The notes: generated from the letters alone by a model not told the origin. Numbered from the stretch's first letter, positions 9,439 to 18,088 are shown. The stretch is DNA of 64,000 nucleotides from Lysobacter sp. MMG2 (GCF_016735495.2 NZ_JAERQY020000001.1:744001-808000); one strand, 5' to 3'. Made by a program: numbers and translations.

Positions 9439-9611
9439 ATCAGTGGACGTACCAGGTGATCGAAATCGTGCCGCGCATGCTCGGCCCGGCCGTCAGCGAA
9501 CGGCTGCAGGAAGAGCTCAACCGCCTCGGCGAGGAAGGCTGGGAGCTGGTCAGCGTGATTCCGGTGACGCCGTTCGACCATCTGCGCGCGGTGCTCAAGC
9601 GCCCGGCCTGA
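9435..9611 (+). CDS. Small DUF4177-type protein
   Basis: A 58-residue reading frame with a GTG start overlapping the stop of the Arc gene by four bases (GTGA). The sequence follows the DUF4177 pattern: an N-terminal strand WTYQVIEI, a helix SERLQEELNRLGEEGWELV, then SVIPVTP and a final strand HLRAVLKRP. The conserved GxEGWELV core is the hallmark. The function of the family is unknown. It is too short for most ORF listings but the overlap and the family match support it well. Confidence 0.8.
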   Translation: MNQWTYQVIEIVPRMLGPAVSERLQEELNRLGEEGWELVSVIPVTPFDHLRAVLKRPA

Positions 9612-9654
9612 CGCGGCGGGTGCATCGCCGGCCGCGCCCCGCTACCCTCTCCCG

Positions 9655-10464
9655 ATGCGCGGCCCGATCCCCAACAAGACCGTCCTGATCAACACACCCC
9701 GGATCGAGGTCTGGCCCGGCGGTCTGCTGCGCGCGCGCAGCAATTTCGATGCGCGGGCCCTGTCGCGGGCTCGCCACGTGCTGCGGCGCAAGCGCGACGG
9801 CCAGTACCTGGCCGCCGACCTCCCCGAAGGACTGCTCGCGCTGGTGCCGCACCTGCGCCGCGAACCCGGGCTGGACGCGGCGCTGGACCTGGTCGAAGCC
9901 GCCCCCGGCCACCTTCGTGCCGGTCTGGAACACGTGCACGAACTGCCGCTGGACCGGCTCGAGGAGCGCCTGGAGGCGCTGGGCCTGGACGACGCCTACG
10001 CCGAGCGCACGGGCCTTGCGCTGGTGGCCGAACCGGACTGGCTGGCCTTCGCCGGCTTCGATCGCTACCGCCGCCCGCTGTGGCTGCGCGTGGAAGCCGC
10101 GCGCGCCTGGGCGCTGATGCACGACGCCGCGCTGCGCGATGACGTCGTGCTGGAAGCGATCTCCGGCTACCGCAGCCACGACTACCAGCTGGGCATTTTC
10201 GAACGCAAGCTGGCCCGCGGGTTGAGCGTGGAGGAGATCCTCACGGTCAACGCCGCGCCGGGCTACAGCGAACACCATTCCGGCCTCGCGCTGGACATCG
10301 GCACGCCGGACGAACCGCCGGCCGAGGAATCTTTCGAAGGCACCCGCGCCTTTGCCTGGCTGCGCGACAACGCCGACGCCTACGGCTTCGCGATGACCTA
10401 CCCCCGCGACAATCCGCACGGCATCGTCTACGAGCCGTGGCACTGGGCCTACCGCATCGCGTGA
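9655..10464 (+). CDS. D-alanyl-D-alanine carboxypeptidase family protein (peptidase M15B, VanY-like)
   Basis: The C-terminal half of this 269-residue protein is an M15B zinc peptidase domain: SGYRSHDYQLGIFERK, then SEHHSGLALDIG (zinc His and Asp, SxHxxGxAxD form) and EPWHWAYR (the ExWHW motif with the third ligand and the catalytic Glu). The family cleaves the terminal D-Ala from peptidoglycan peptides. The N-terminal 130 residues are charged and have no signal peptide or membrane segment, which is odd for a wall enzyme; either the export signal is unusual or the enzyme recycles muropeptides in the cytoplasm. It lies 43 bases after the SPFH cassette on the same strand. Confidence 0.87.
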   Translation: MRGPIPNKTVLINTPRIEVWPGGLLRARSNFDARALSRARHVLRRKRDGQYLAADLPEGLLALVPHLRREPGLDAALDLVEAAPGHLRAGLEHVHELPLDRLEERLEALGLDDAYAERTGLALVAEPDWLAFAGFDRYRRPLWLRVEAARAWALMHDAALRDDVVLEAISGYRSHDYQLGIFERKLARGLSVEEILTVNAAPGYSEHHSGLALDIGTPDEPPAEESFEGTRAFAWLRDNADAYGFAMTYPRDNPHGIVYEPWHWAYRIA

Positions 10465-10498
10465 CGCGGCGCCGCTTTCTGCCCGCGACCTCCGGGCA

Positions 10499-10894
10499 TC
10501 ACTCCTTGTCCAGCGTGATGCGCGTGCCGGCGACGGTCTTCTGGGTGATGGTCAGGTCGAAGCTCGCGTTGCCGAGGTGTTTCTTCAGCAGCACGTCCTC
10601 GCCGTCGTCGACCTCGACCTTGTAACGGTCGCCGAGTTTGGCGCGAAGGGTGTCGCGGATGATCCGCGCGATGTGGTTTTCGTTGGCGTCCTTGGGCACC
10701 TGCACGGTGACGTCCACGGGCGCGGAATCGGCGGGCGCAATGCGGAAGACCACGACGCCGTCGCTGTCGGCGTCGCTGCTGACCTGGATGCGCCACTTGT
10801 TGGACGGGCTCGCCAGTGCCAGCGCGGGCAACAGGGCCAGCAGCACGGCGGCGAGGGAAACGCGGGTCAGGCCAAGGGGATGGAGCGATCGCAT
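10499..10894 (-). CDS. Exported hypothetical protein
   Basis: The 131-residue protein has a clear Sec signal peptide (VSLAAVLLALLPALALA, cleavage after about residue 28). The mature part starts SNKWRIQVSSDADSDG and contains a predicted strand-rich domain VVVFRIAPADSAPVDVTVQV, a helix NHIARIIRDTLRAKLG and an acidic VEVDDGEDVLL. I do not recognise a family. It is probably periplasmic. It converges with the M15 peptidase gene, 34 bases apart. Confidence 0.75.
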   Translation of the reverse strand: MRSLHPLGLTRVSLAAVLLALLPALALASPSNKWRIQVSSDADSDGVVVFRIAPADSAPVDVTVQVPKDANENHIARIIRDTLRAKLGDRYKVEVDDGEDVLLKKHLGNASFDLTITQKTVAGTRITLDKE

Positions 10895-11019
10895 GACGAA
10901 CCTCCTCGGGCAGGGTTGGATCGGGCAGGGTCGATACGGCCTACGGCAGCGCGAGTCTAGGCACGCGGGGCGTCACGCCGGCGTCGCGGTCTCGGTGCAC
11001 ACGGATCGGCCGCGCGGAC

Positions 11020-11694
11020 TCAGTCCTGCGAACGCTTGGTGGCTTCCTTCGCCGCCACCGCCAGGTCGGCGATGCGCCACAGGTAAAGGCTGGCGTAGGT
11101 CCGGTACGGGCCCCAGCGTTCACCCAGTTCGGCCAGCGCCTTCGGCGTCGGCATGGATTCCAGGCCGTCCACGCGCTGCGCGCCCTTGCGGATGCCCAGG
11201 TCGTCGGTGGGCAGCACGTCGGGGCGGCCCAGGCGAAACATCAACATCATCTCCACCGTCCAGCGGCCGATGCCGCGCACCGGCACCAGCGCCTGCACGA
11301 TGGCGTCGTTGTCCATGACGCTCATGCGCCGCAGGTCGGGAATCTCGCCGCCCGCCTCGCGCGCGGCGAGATCGCGCAGCGCAAGCGTCTTGTTGCCGGA
11401 CACCCCGCATGCGCGCAGCCCCGCATCGTCGATGCGCGCGAGCGTGTCGGCATGGAAGCGCGTGGCACCGATGGCGACCTCGACGCGGCCGACGATCGTC
11501 GCCGCCGCCTTGCCGCTGAGCTGCTGGTAGAGGATCGCGCGCGCCAGCGCATCAACCGGATCGAACGGCTTGCGCCAGCGCGGATCGGCTTCGATCGGGC
11601 CGATCTTCTTCATCCACTTGGCGAGCCGGCGGTCGCGCTTGAGCAGATGCGCATGCGCCGCTTCGGTGTCGAATCCGCGCGCGTGCCGGGGCAT
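11020..11694 (-). CDS. DNA-3-methyladenine glycosylase II type (HhH-GPD)
   Basis: The 224-residue protein is a base-excision repair glycosylase that removes alkylated purines from DNA. It has the compact HhH-GPD fold without the extra AlkA N-terminal domain: AILYQQLSGKAA (residues 53-64), the helix-hairpin-helix LVPVRGIGRWTVEMM (136-150) and the catalytic region LPTDDLGIRKG with Asp164-Asp165. This resembles yeast Mag1 and the short bacterial 3-methyladenine glycosylases. The gene starts 1 base before the end of the DUF423 gene, which is upstream on the same strand, so the two form an operon. Confidence 0.92.
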   Translation of the reverse strand: MPRHARGFDTEAAHAHLLKRDRRLAKWMKKIGPIEADPRWRKPFDPVDALARAILYQQLSGKAAATIVGRVEVAIGATRFHADTLARIDDAGLRACGVSGNKTLALRDLAAREAGGEIPDLRRMSVMDNDAIVQALVPVRGIGRWTVEMMLMFRLGRPDVLPTDDLGIRKGAQRVDGLESMPTPKALAELGERWGPYRTYASLYLWRIADLAVAAKEATKRSQD

Positions 11695-11695
11695 G

Positions 11696-12073
11696 TCAGC
11701 GCCTCAGCGCATCGATCGCGTAGAGCACCCACGCGAGGATCATCAGGCTGCCGCCGATCGGCGCGAACCGCGTCGGCAGCCCCGCGAACACCGCACCGGC
11801 CAGGCTGCCGGAAAACACCAGCGTGCCCAGCAGGAGCAGGAACAAGGCGATCGTGCGGAAACCGCGCGGCCGTCGCGGCACCAGTGCCGCCAGGGCGATG
11901 CCGTGGCCGAAGGCGAACAATGCCGCGCTGTGCAGGCGTTGCTGGTCCACGCCCTGCACGGCGTGCGCGGCATAGGCCGACAGCGCGACGGCTCCGGCCG
12001 CAAGCAGCGCACCGCATGCGACGAGGATGCGCGCGGATACAGGCAGGTGATGGGTGCTCGGGTAAAGGCCCAT
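11696..12073 (-). CDS. DUF423 family membrane protein
   Basis: The 125-residue protein has four hydrophobic segments and the family layout: LVACGALLAAGAVALSAYAAHAV with the conserved G-A-H pattern, QRLHSAALFAFGHGIAL, LLLGTLVFSGSLAGAVF, and RFAPIGGSLMILAWV. DUF423 (YgdD) proteins are small inner-membrane proteins of unknown role. The start at 12073 is the first methionine before the first membrane segment; more upstream frame exists but is unsupported. It lies one base ahead of the glycosylase gene. Confidence 0.86.
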   Translation of the reverse strand: MGLYPSTHHLPVSARILVACGALLAAGAVALSAYAAHAVQGVDQQRLHSAALFAFGHGIALAALVPRRPRGFRTIALFLLLLGTLVFSGSLAGAVFAGLPTRFAPIGGSLMILAWVLYAIDALRR

Positions 12074-12173
12074 GCGATTCGTCCGGAACGCGAGTGGCGC
12101 CACCATAGCGCCTCGCCGCACGCGCGTGAAAGCCCGGCGGCGCAACACGCCATCGCGCGCAACCGGTTTGGCC

Positions 12174-12211
12174 GGACAAAAACAAACGCGCCGCGGAATC
12201 CGCGGCGCGTT
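12174..12211 (-). terminator. Rho-independent terminator of the SRPBCC gene
   Basis: Read on the minus strand, an almost perfect hairpin ACGCGCCGCGGA-TTCCGCGGCGCGT (12186-12211) is followed at once by TTTGTTTTTG (12176-12185). It lies about 30 bases after the stop at 12241. Confidence 0.88.
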
Positions 12212-12240
12212 CGGTGAAGCTTCGGCGTTTGCCGGGCGTC

Positions 12241-13317
12241 TTACTTGACGGCCCAGAACACGTCGTAGGTGCCTTCCTCGGTGAAGCCCGCCGTGATGCC
12301 GCCGGTCCAGGCCTCGTACGGACGTTCGACCGTCTCGTAGCCGTGGGTCATCGCCCAGCCACGCAGTGCATCGCGCACCTTCGACAGGTTGGCCATGTGG
12401 CCCTTGAAGCCCGGCACGACCGCAACGCGGGCCGGCTCGTTGAACACGGCGGTGACCGGGCCTTCGAGCTTGATGTCCAGCTTCTGGGCGCCGTCGGCGG
12501 CACCGATCTTCTTGACCGGCTGGGCGACGTCGAAGGAATACATTTCCGAACCGAACTCGTTGGTCACGATGCGGACCGGACCGGCCGGCTCCAGGCCGTT
12601 GGCGGCCATGACCTTCTTGATCCACTCCATGTTGGAGTTGATCTGGCCCATGACCTTGTCGTTGGTGCGCTCCACGGCAGCGGTGACGACCAGCAGGTTC
12701 TCGGCCGGACGCTCCACGATCTTCGGCGCCTTGGCCGGATCGTCCTTGCTCAGCTCGGCGTAGTCGTAGTTCGGCACGGCAGCGAGCATGTTGGTCAGGC
12801 GCGACAGGCCCATCTTCATGTCTTCGCCGACGTTGCTGCTGACGTACAGGCCGGCGTAACGGCCGATCAGGTTCCAGCCGTAGTCGACGTCGTAGGTCTG
12901 GGTGATCTCGACGTTACGACCACCGCGGCCGGTCGGCTTCAGGGTGAACTCGGTGCGCTTGTTGCGGCCCGGCTCGATGTCGGTCAGCGCATAGGCGACG
13001 CGCTTGCCCGGGTCGGAAGCGGTGATCTCCCAGCTGCCCTGACGCAGACCCTTTTCCTTGGAGTCGTAGTCAAGACGGGCACCGACGCCCGAATCCGGAC
13101 CCGACAGCTTCAGCTGGATGTTCGGATCGCGCAGGACGAGCGGGTTCCAGTCCTTGAAGCGGCGCAGGCTGTTGATGGTGTCGTAAACGATGGTGAGCTT
13201 GCGGTTGGTTTCAACCGAGTGCTGCAGATGGCGGCTCGACGGCAGCGCAACACCCACGATGAGGAACAGCGCGGCAACGATTGCCAAGGAAATCAAAATC
13301 TCGATCAGACGGGTCAT
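12241..13317 (-). CDS. SRPBCC (START-like) protein with GyrI-like C-terminal domain
   Basis: The 358-residue protein has one N-terminal membrane anchor (ILISLAIVAALFLIVGVAL), then an SRPBCC ligand-binding domain (about residues 35-190; DTINSLRRFKDWNPLVL, GSWEITASDPGKRVAYALT) and a second domain (about 200-358) that resembles the GyrI/AraC effector-binding fold, ending in YEAWTGGI. Proteins of this arrangement are annotated as polyketide cyclase/SRPBCC without a proven role; small-molecule binding is inferred from the fold. The gene stands alone with its own strong terminator. Confidence 0.8.
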   Translation of the reverse strand: MTRLIEILISLAIVAALFLIVGVALPSSRHLQHSVETNRKLTIVYDTINSLRRFKDWNPLVLRDPNIQLKLSGPDSGVGARLDYDSKEKGLRQGSWEITASDPGKRVAYALTDIEPGRNKRTEFTLKPTGRGGRNVEITQTYDVDYGWNLIGRYAGLYVSSNVGEDMKMGLSRLTNMLAAVPNYDYAELSKDDPAKAPKIVERPAENLLVVTAAVERTNDKVMGQINSNMEWIKKVMAANGLEPAGPVRIVTNEFGSEMYSFDVAQPVKKIGAADGAQKLDIKLEGPVTAVFNEPARVAVVPGFKGHMANLSKVRDALRGWAMTHGYETVERPYEAWTGGITAGFTEEGTYDVFWAVK

Positions 13318-13536
13318 TCAGGTTTCTCCGAGGGCACCGGACCCGGTCTAGCCGGGACACAGACCGGCAATCGTATCAAGGAAGCTGCGGCCGGGGCAGC
13401 CGTCCGGGGCAACAAAAGTGAGCCCCGGGGCGCCTTGGCGCGGGCCGGCAGGATTGGCAACGTGCGGTTGCGGCCGATGGCCGGCTTGCCGGGGTGGCGG
13501 CCCGGGAGATGGGCGCTCCGGCCACCCTCGTCCCGG

Positions 13537-13560
13537 CCCTCTCCCGCAGGCGGGAGAGGG
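13537..13560. repeat. Family B palindromic repeat
   Basis: CCCTCTCCCGC-AG-GCGGGAGAGGG, a perfect 11-bp stem just after the end of the LuxR-type regulator gene. Copies occur at 18.1, 18.2, 28.0, 32.6, 40.8-41.0, 43.8, 54.7 and 58.2 kb, nearly always right after a gene end, often beside GGGGTGAGGG. It may act as a transcript-end hairpin, but there is no T run here. Confidence 0.8.
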
Positions 13561-13578
13561 GGGCGTTCACCTGCGATT

Positions 13579-14220
13579 TCAGACCAGCTGCAGCTCGAAG
13601 GCCTTCAGCACCGCGCGCGTGCGATCGCGCACGCCAAGCTTGGAGAGAATGTTCGAGACGTGGTTCTTGATGGTGCCTTCGGCGACGCCGAGCGAATTGG
13701 CGATCTCCTTGTTGGAGAAGCCACCGGCCATCAGGCGCAGGATCTCGGTTTCGCGTTCGGTCAGCGGGTCCGGACGGTCCAGGCTGACGAAATCGTTGCG
13801 CATGTGCTCCAGGCCCGAAAGCAGGCGCTGGGTCACGGCCGGCTGCACCAGCGAACCGCCGTCGGCCACGGCCTGGATCGCGCTCACCAGTTGCTCCAGC
13901 GAGACGTCCTTGAGCAGGTAGCCCTTGGCACCTGCCTTCAGGCCGGCCAGCACGAGCTGGTCGTCATCGAACGTGGTGAGGATGATCGTCGGTGGCAGCG
14001 TGTTGTTGCGCGCCATGTACTGCAGCGCCTCCAGGCCCGACATCGCCGGCATGCGCATGTCCATCAGGACCACGTCGGGCTTGAGCTGCGGAATCAGTTC
14101 CACCGCCTGGCGGCCGTCGCCGGCCTCCCCTATCACTTCGATGCCCTCCGCCAGCGCCAGCAGGGAGCGGACGCCCTGCCGGACCAGCGTCTGGTCGTCG
14201 ACTATCAACACACGGATCAT
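13579..14220 (-). CDS. NarL/LuxR-family response regulator
   Basis: The 213-residue protein has a receiver domain (residues 1-120; acidic pair D9-D10, phospho-acceptor D54 in VVLMDMRMPAMSG, Lys in GYLLKD) and a LuxR-type helix-turn-helix (about 148-210; LTERETEILRLMAGGFSNKE, VAEGTIKNHVSNILSKLGVR). It is the DNA-binding half of a two-component pair; its start ATG overlaps the stop of the kinase gene (ATGA). I choose MIRVLIVDDQ at 14220 because it fits the receiver start; the longer frame upstream overlaps the kinase. Its targets are unknown. Confidence 0.93.
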   Translation of the reverse strand: MIRVLIVDDQTLVRQGVRSLLALAEGIEVIGEAGDGRQAVELIPQLKPDVVLMDMRMPAMSGLEALQYMARNNTLPPTIILTTFDDDQLVLAGLKAGAKGYLLKDVSLEQLVSAIQAVADGGSLVQPAVTQRLLSGLEHMRNDFVSLDRPDPLTERETEILRLMAGGFSNKEIANSLGVAEGTIKNHVSNILSKLGVRDRTRAVLKAFELQLV

Positions 14221-15413
14221 GCGATGGCTCCTTCGCAGGCGGCGGCCGCAGCCGCCGAGGCCGGCAGGGTCAGATGCAGGCAAAAGCCCGCACCCAGCCG
14301 GGTTTCGATCTTGAGGTCACCACCATGCGCCTGCAAACGCTCGCGCATGCCGCGCAGGCCGTTGCCTGCGACCAGATTGTCGGCGCCATGCCCGTCGTCG
14401 CGCGCGCTCATGACGATGCAGTCCGCACGCCGGCCGGCGTTGATCCACAGGTTGCGCGCGCCGGCGTGACGCACGGCGTTGGTGATGATTTCCTGGGTGC
14501 AGCGCAGCAGCACGTGGGCGCGCTCCGGATCGTCCATGGTGAGCGGCGCCTCGATGTCCATGTGGATCTCCAGCGCCGGCACGTTCTCGGCCAGCGGCAG
14601 CAGCGCGGCGGACAGGTCGATCGCCCCGCCCTCACGCAGCTGGCTCACGGCCTCGCGCACATCGGTCAGGAGCAGGCGCGCCAGCGTGTGGGCCTGCTGG
14701 ACGTGCTCCTTGACCCGGCCGTCGGACAGGTGCCCGGCGACTTCCAGGTTGAGGCTCAGCGCGGTGAGGTGGTGGCCAAGCAGGTCGTGCAGCTCGCGCG
14801 AGATGCGGGTGCGCTCGTTGACGCGCACGCTCTCGCCCAGCAGGGCGCGGGTGGCGCGCAGCTCGGCATTGAGGCGGCGCTGCTCCTCGCGGGCTTCGGC
14901 CTGCTGGCGGGCCACCAGGGCGGTGACGAAGACCAGGCTGGAGAAGCCCATGTAGGTCATCGACTGGAGCACCGCGACGACCGGCGGGAAATCCAGCGCC
15001 TCCACGAACACCGGGATGATCGCGATGTTGCCGCCGATCAGAAGGATCAGCCCCCATCGCACCGACATCAGCCAGGGCAGCAGGCCGGCCACCACCATCA
15101 GCAGGATGCTGCCCAGGCCGGTGCCCGAGAAGTAGCCGACGCCGATCGCGCAGGCGGTCAGTATCAGCAGCAGGAGGTGGTCGAAGATCCCCGGGTGGCG
15201 CTGGCCGAGCTGGCGGGTGATCCACCAGTAGACCGCGCCGAAGGCCAGGTACACGGCGAGCCAGCGCAGGATCTGCAGGGTCGGCGGGCCTTCGGTTTCC
15301 GGGCTCAGGATCGCCGGATCCAGCCAGACGTTCAGCAGCCACAGGCCCACAGCGCCCCAGGTGAACAGGCCCGCGTAGCGCAACAGTCGAGTGTGGTTTA
15401 GGCGGGCCAACAT
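14217..15413 (-). CDS. DesK-type sensor histidine kinase (HisKA_3)
   Basis: The 398-residue kinase has five or six N-terminal membrane segments (about residues 12-165) with little periplasmic loop, a short coiled linker rich in Glu, Gln and Arg, the HisKA_3 dimerisation motif ISRELHDLLGHHLT with His209, and a HATPase domain with TNAVRHAGARNLWI and NGLRGMRERLQAHGG. The membrane-embedded sensor suggests it senses a membrane or lipid-related signal, as in DesK; that is inference. It is the first gene of the pair with the LuxR-type regulator. The C-terminus ends in an Ala-rich tail. Confidence 0.92.
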   Translation of the reverse strand: MLARLNHTRLLRYAGLFTWGAVGLWLLNVWLDPAILSPETEGPPTLQILRWLAVYLAFGAVYWWITRQLGQRHPGIFDHLLLLILTACAIGVGYFSGTGLGSILLMVVAGLLPWLMSVRWGLILLIGGNIAIIPVFVEALDFPPVVAVLQSMTYMGFSSLVFVTALVARQQAEAREEQRRLNAELRATRALLGESVRVNERTRISRELHDLLGHHLTALSLNLEVAGHLSDGRVKEHVQQAHTLARLLLTDVREAVSQLREGGAIDLSAALLPLAENVPALEIHMDIEAPLTMDDPERAHVLLRCTQEIITNAVRHAGARNLWINAGRRADCIVMSARDDGHGADNLVAGNGLRGMRERLQAHGGDLKIETRLGAGFCLHLTLPASAAAAAACEGAIA

Positions 15414-15598
15414 CCACGCATGCTAAACGCATCAAGGGCCTGGGGAGCCGTCCGAAAGTCATGTCTCAGCGATCGGCGGGCCTTTGCGCCGGATGGCAGG
15501 CATCCGTAGCGACGGGTCGCCCGGGGGGTGAGGCCATGCGATAATCGCCCCGCCGGCCGCTTCGCGCCTGGTCTGAAATGCTTTAGCTGGAGCCTGGA

Positions 15599-16198
15599 AT
15601 GTCGATCGTCGTCCGCGACGTGCGAGAGCACGAGCTGGATTCCGTCCTTGCCCTCAACAACGCCGCCGGCCCCGCGATCCTGCCGTTGGATGCGGCGAGA
15701 CTGCGTCACTTCTTCGATACCGCCGAATACTTCCGCGTCGCCGAGCGCGACGGGGCCATCGCCGGTTTCCTGATCGGCATGGGCAGCCACACGGACCACG
15801 ACAGCAGCAACTTCCGCTGGTTCCGCGAGCGCTATCCGGATTTCTTCTATATCGACCGCATCGTCGTGGCCAGCCGCCGCCGCGGTGGCGGCGTGGGCCG
15901 CGCGTTCTATGCCGATGCCCAGAGCTACGCGGAGCTGCGCTACCCGCAGATGGCCTGCGAGGTCTTCCTGGAAGGCAGCAACGACCCCGCCCTGCTCTTC
16001 CACGGCAGCTTCGGCTTCCACGAAGTGGGCCAGCACATGATGGACGAGGCCGACGTGCGCGCCGCCATGCTGATGAAGCCGCTGTGCAGCTACACCTGGG
16101 TGCGCGACACCTACGGCGATGCCCTGCCGCAGGCGCCGTGGATCACCCGTCCGCGCACCGCCTTCGCCGCCCGCCGCGCCACGGGTACCGCCCTGTGA
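15599..16198 (+). CDS. GNAT family N-acetyltransferase
   Basis: The 199-residue protein has the GNAT acetyl-CoA site: FYIDRIVVASRRRGGGVGRAFY (residues 82-103, Q/RxxGxG form) and a C-terminal LLFHGSFGFHEVGQHMM strand. It is a cytoplasmic acetyltransferase of unknown substrate. The gene ends in a stop that overlaps the GTG proposed as minC start, so it is the first gene of the minCDE transcript. The last 35 residues after the fold are unique. A role in division is not implied by the family. Confidence 0.85.
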   Translation: MSIVVRDVREHELDSVLALNNAAGPAILPLDAARLRHFFDTAEYFRVAERDGAIAGFLIGMGSHTDHDSSNFRWFRERYPDFFYIDRIVVASRRRGGGVGRAFYADAQSYAELRYPQMACEVFLEGSNDPALLFHGSFGFHEVGQHMMDEADVRAAMLMKPLCSYTWVRDTYGDALPQAPWITRPRTAFAARRATGTAL

Positions 16199-16983
16199 GC
16201 GCCGCCATGGATTTCGAACTGGCCGGTGAGCTCAAGATCGGCCAGGTCGGCATCGCGAACCTGCGCATCCGCACGCTCGACGTCGCCAAGCTGGTCGAGG
16301 AGATGCGCGGCCGCGTGCAGCGCGCGCCCAAGCTGTTCGCCCGCGCCGCCGTGGTGATCGACTTCGGCGGCCTCACCCGCACGCCCGACGAAGCCACCGC
16401 GCGCGCGCTCATCGAAGGCCTGCGCGACGCCGGCGTGCTGCCGGTCGCGCTGGCTTACGGAACGACCGAGATCGAGCGTCTGTCCGAGGCGCTGGGCCTG
16501 CCGCTGCTGGCGAAATTCCGCGCGTCCTACGAGCGCGACGAGGCCGCCGCCGCGGCCGAAGCGCCGGCACCGGCGCGTCGCGAACCCGAACCCGCGCCCA
16601 AGGCCGCCGCCAAGAGCGCGCCCGCAGCGCCCGCCCCCGCGACGTCGAACGCCGCGCCGGGCATGATGCAGTCGGTGCCCGTGCGTTCCGGCCAGCAGAT
16701 CTACGCCGAGAACCGCGACCTGACCGTTCTCACAACGGTGGGGGCTGGCGCGGAGGTCATCGCCGACGGCTCGGTGCATATTTACGGTCCGTTGCGTGGA
16801 CGCGCGCTTGCAGGCGCGAAGGGCAACGAACAGGCCCGCATCTTCTGCCGCGAGTTCCATGCCGAACTCGTCGCGATTGCGGGCCATTACAAAGTGCTGG
16901 AAGACATTCCCAAGGAACTGCGCGGCAAGGCCGTGCAGATCTGGCTCGAAGACCAACAAATCAAAATCGCGGCTCTGGATTGA
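16195..16983 (+). CDS. minC: Septum site-determining protein MinC
   Basis: MinC inhibits FtsZ polymerisation away from mid-cell, brought to the poles by MinD. The N-terminal domain (ELKIGQVGIANLRIRTLD to about residue 115) binds FtsZ; an Ala/Pro-rich linker of about 50 residues follows; the C-terminal beta-helix (VGAGAEVIADGSVHIYGPLR, GRALAGAKGNEQARIFCREF) binds MinD and FtsZ tails. The order matches xanthomonad MinC. I start at GTG 16195, overlapping the previous stop; the ATG at 16207 is equally possible and would shorten the protein by four residues. The gene leads minD and minE. Confidence 0.92.
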   Translation: MSAAMDFELAGELKIGQVGIANLRIRTLDVAKLVEEMRGRVQRAPKLFARAAVVIDFGGLTRTPDEATARALIEGLRDAGVLPVALAYGTTEIERLSEALGLPLLAKFRASYERDEAAAAAEAPAPARREPEPAPKAAAKSAPAAPAPATSNAAPGMMQSVPVRSGQQIYAENRDLTVLTTVGAGAEVIADGSVHIYGPLRGRALAGAKGNEQARIFCREFHAELVAIAGHYKVLEDIPKELRGKAVQIWLEDQQIKIAALD

Positions 16984-17007
16984 GACCGCATTAACGGAGG
17001 ATTTTTA

Positions 17008-17817
17008 GTGGCCGAAATTATCGTAGTGACCTCGGGCAAGGGCGGCGTCGGCAAGACCACGACCAGCGCCAGCCTCGCCTGCGGCCTCGCGCGTCGTGGC
17101 CACAAGGTCGCCGTCATCGACTTCGACGTCGGCCTGCGCAACCTCGACCTGATCATGGGCTGCGAGCGCCGCGTGGTGTACGACTTCGTCAACGTCGTCA
17201 ACGGCGAAGCGAACCTGAAGCAGGCGCTCATCAAGGACAAGCGCTTCGAGAACCTGTACGTGCTCGCCGCCTCGCAGACGCGCGACAAGGACGCGCTGAC
17301 GAAGGAAGGCGTGCAGACGGTGCTCGATGCGATGGTCGCCGACGGCTTCGACTACATCGTGTGCGACTCGCCGGCCGGCATCGAGAAGGGCGCCTACCTG
17401 GCGATGTACTTCGCCGACCAGGCGCTGGTCGTGGTGAACCCGGAAGTGTCCTCGGTGCGTGACTCCGACCGCATCCTCGGCCTGCTCGCCTCCAAGACGC
17501 GCCGCGCCGAAAACGGCGAGCGCATCAAGGAACACCTGCTGCTCACCCGCTACAGCCCCAATCGCGTGGAAACGGGCGAAATGCTGTCGGTCGGCGACGT
17601 CGAGGAAATCCTCGGCCTGAAGACCATCGGCGTGATCCCCGAATCCCCCGACGTGCTCAACGCGTCGAACAAGGGTGAGCCGGTCATCCTGGAAACCGAA
17701 TCCAACGCGGCCCAGGCCTATGACGACGCCGTGGCGCGCCTGCTGGGCGACACCCGGCCGATGCGTTTCATCACCGCAGAGAAGAAGGGTTTCTTCAGCA
17801 AGATCTTCGGAGGTTGA
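17008..17817 (+). CDS. minD: Septum site-determining ATPase MinD
   Basis: MinD is the membrane-associated ATPase that recruits MinC and oscillates with MinE. The 269-residue protein has the deviant Walker A GKGGVGKTT (residues 10-18), the switch segments DFDVGLRNLDLIMGCERR and CDSPAGIEKGA, and the C-terminal membrane-targeting helix KKGFFSKIFGG. It starts with GTG, and GGAGG lies 7 bases upstream, which fixes the start. It sits 24 bases after minC and 3 bases before minE. Confidence 0.98.
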   Translation: MAEIIVVTSGKGGVGKTTTSASLACGLARRGHKVAVIDFDVGLRNLDLIMGCERRVVYDFVNVVNGEANLKQALIKDKRFENLYVLAASQTRDKDALTKEGVQTVLDAMVADGFDYIVCDSPAGIEKGAYLAMYFADQALVVVNPEVSSVRDSDRILGLLASKTRRAENGERIKEHLLLTRYSPNRVETGEMLSVGDVEEILGLKTIGVIPESPDVLNASNKGEPVILETESNAAQAYDDAVARLLGDTRPMRFITAEKKGFFSKIFGG

Positions 17818-17820
17818 GGA

Positions 17821-18087
17821 ATGGGACTGTTCGATTTCCTGCTCGCCAAGAAGCAGACCGCCTCGATCGCCAAGGATCGCCTGCGCATCATCGTCGCGCA
17901 CGAACGCGCGGGCCGCGGCGGCACGAGTCCCGACTATTTGCCGATGCTCCAGCGTGAACTGCTGGAAGTGATCCGCAAGTACATCAACGTCGACGCCGAA
18001 GCGGTGAAAGTGGACTTGATCGGCGAAGGCGACAACAAGGTGCTCGACATCTCGGTCGCGCTGCCGGAGAACCCGGCGCAGGCGTGA
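17821..18087 (+). CDS. minE: Cell division topological specificity factor MinE
   Basis: MinE stimulates the MinD ATPase and sets the pole-to-pole oscillation. The 88-residue protein has the N-terminal anti-MinCD and membrane-binding part ([20 protein letters not shown]), the contact helix [12 protein letters not shown] and the topological domain [17 protein letters not shown]. Standard length. It starts three bases after minD. Confidence 0.97.
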   Translation: MGLFDFLLAKKQTASIAKDRLRIIVAHERAGRGGTSPDYLPMLQRELLEVIRKYINVDAEAVKVDLIGEGDNKVLDISVALPENPAQA

Positions 18088-18088
18088 C

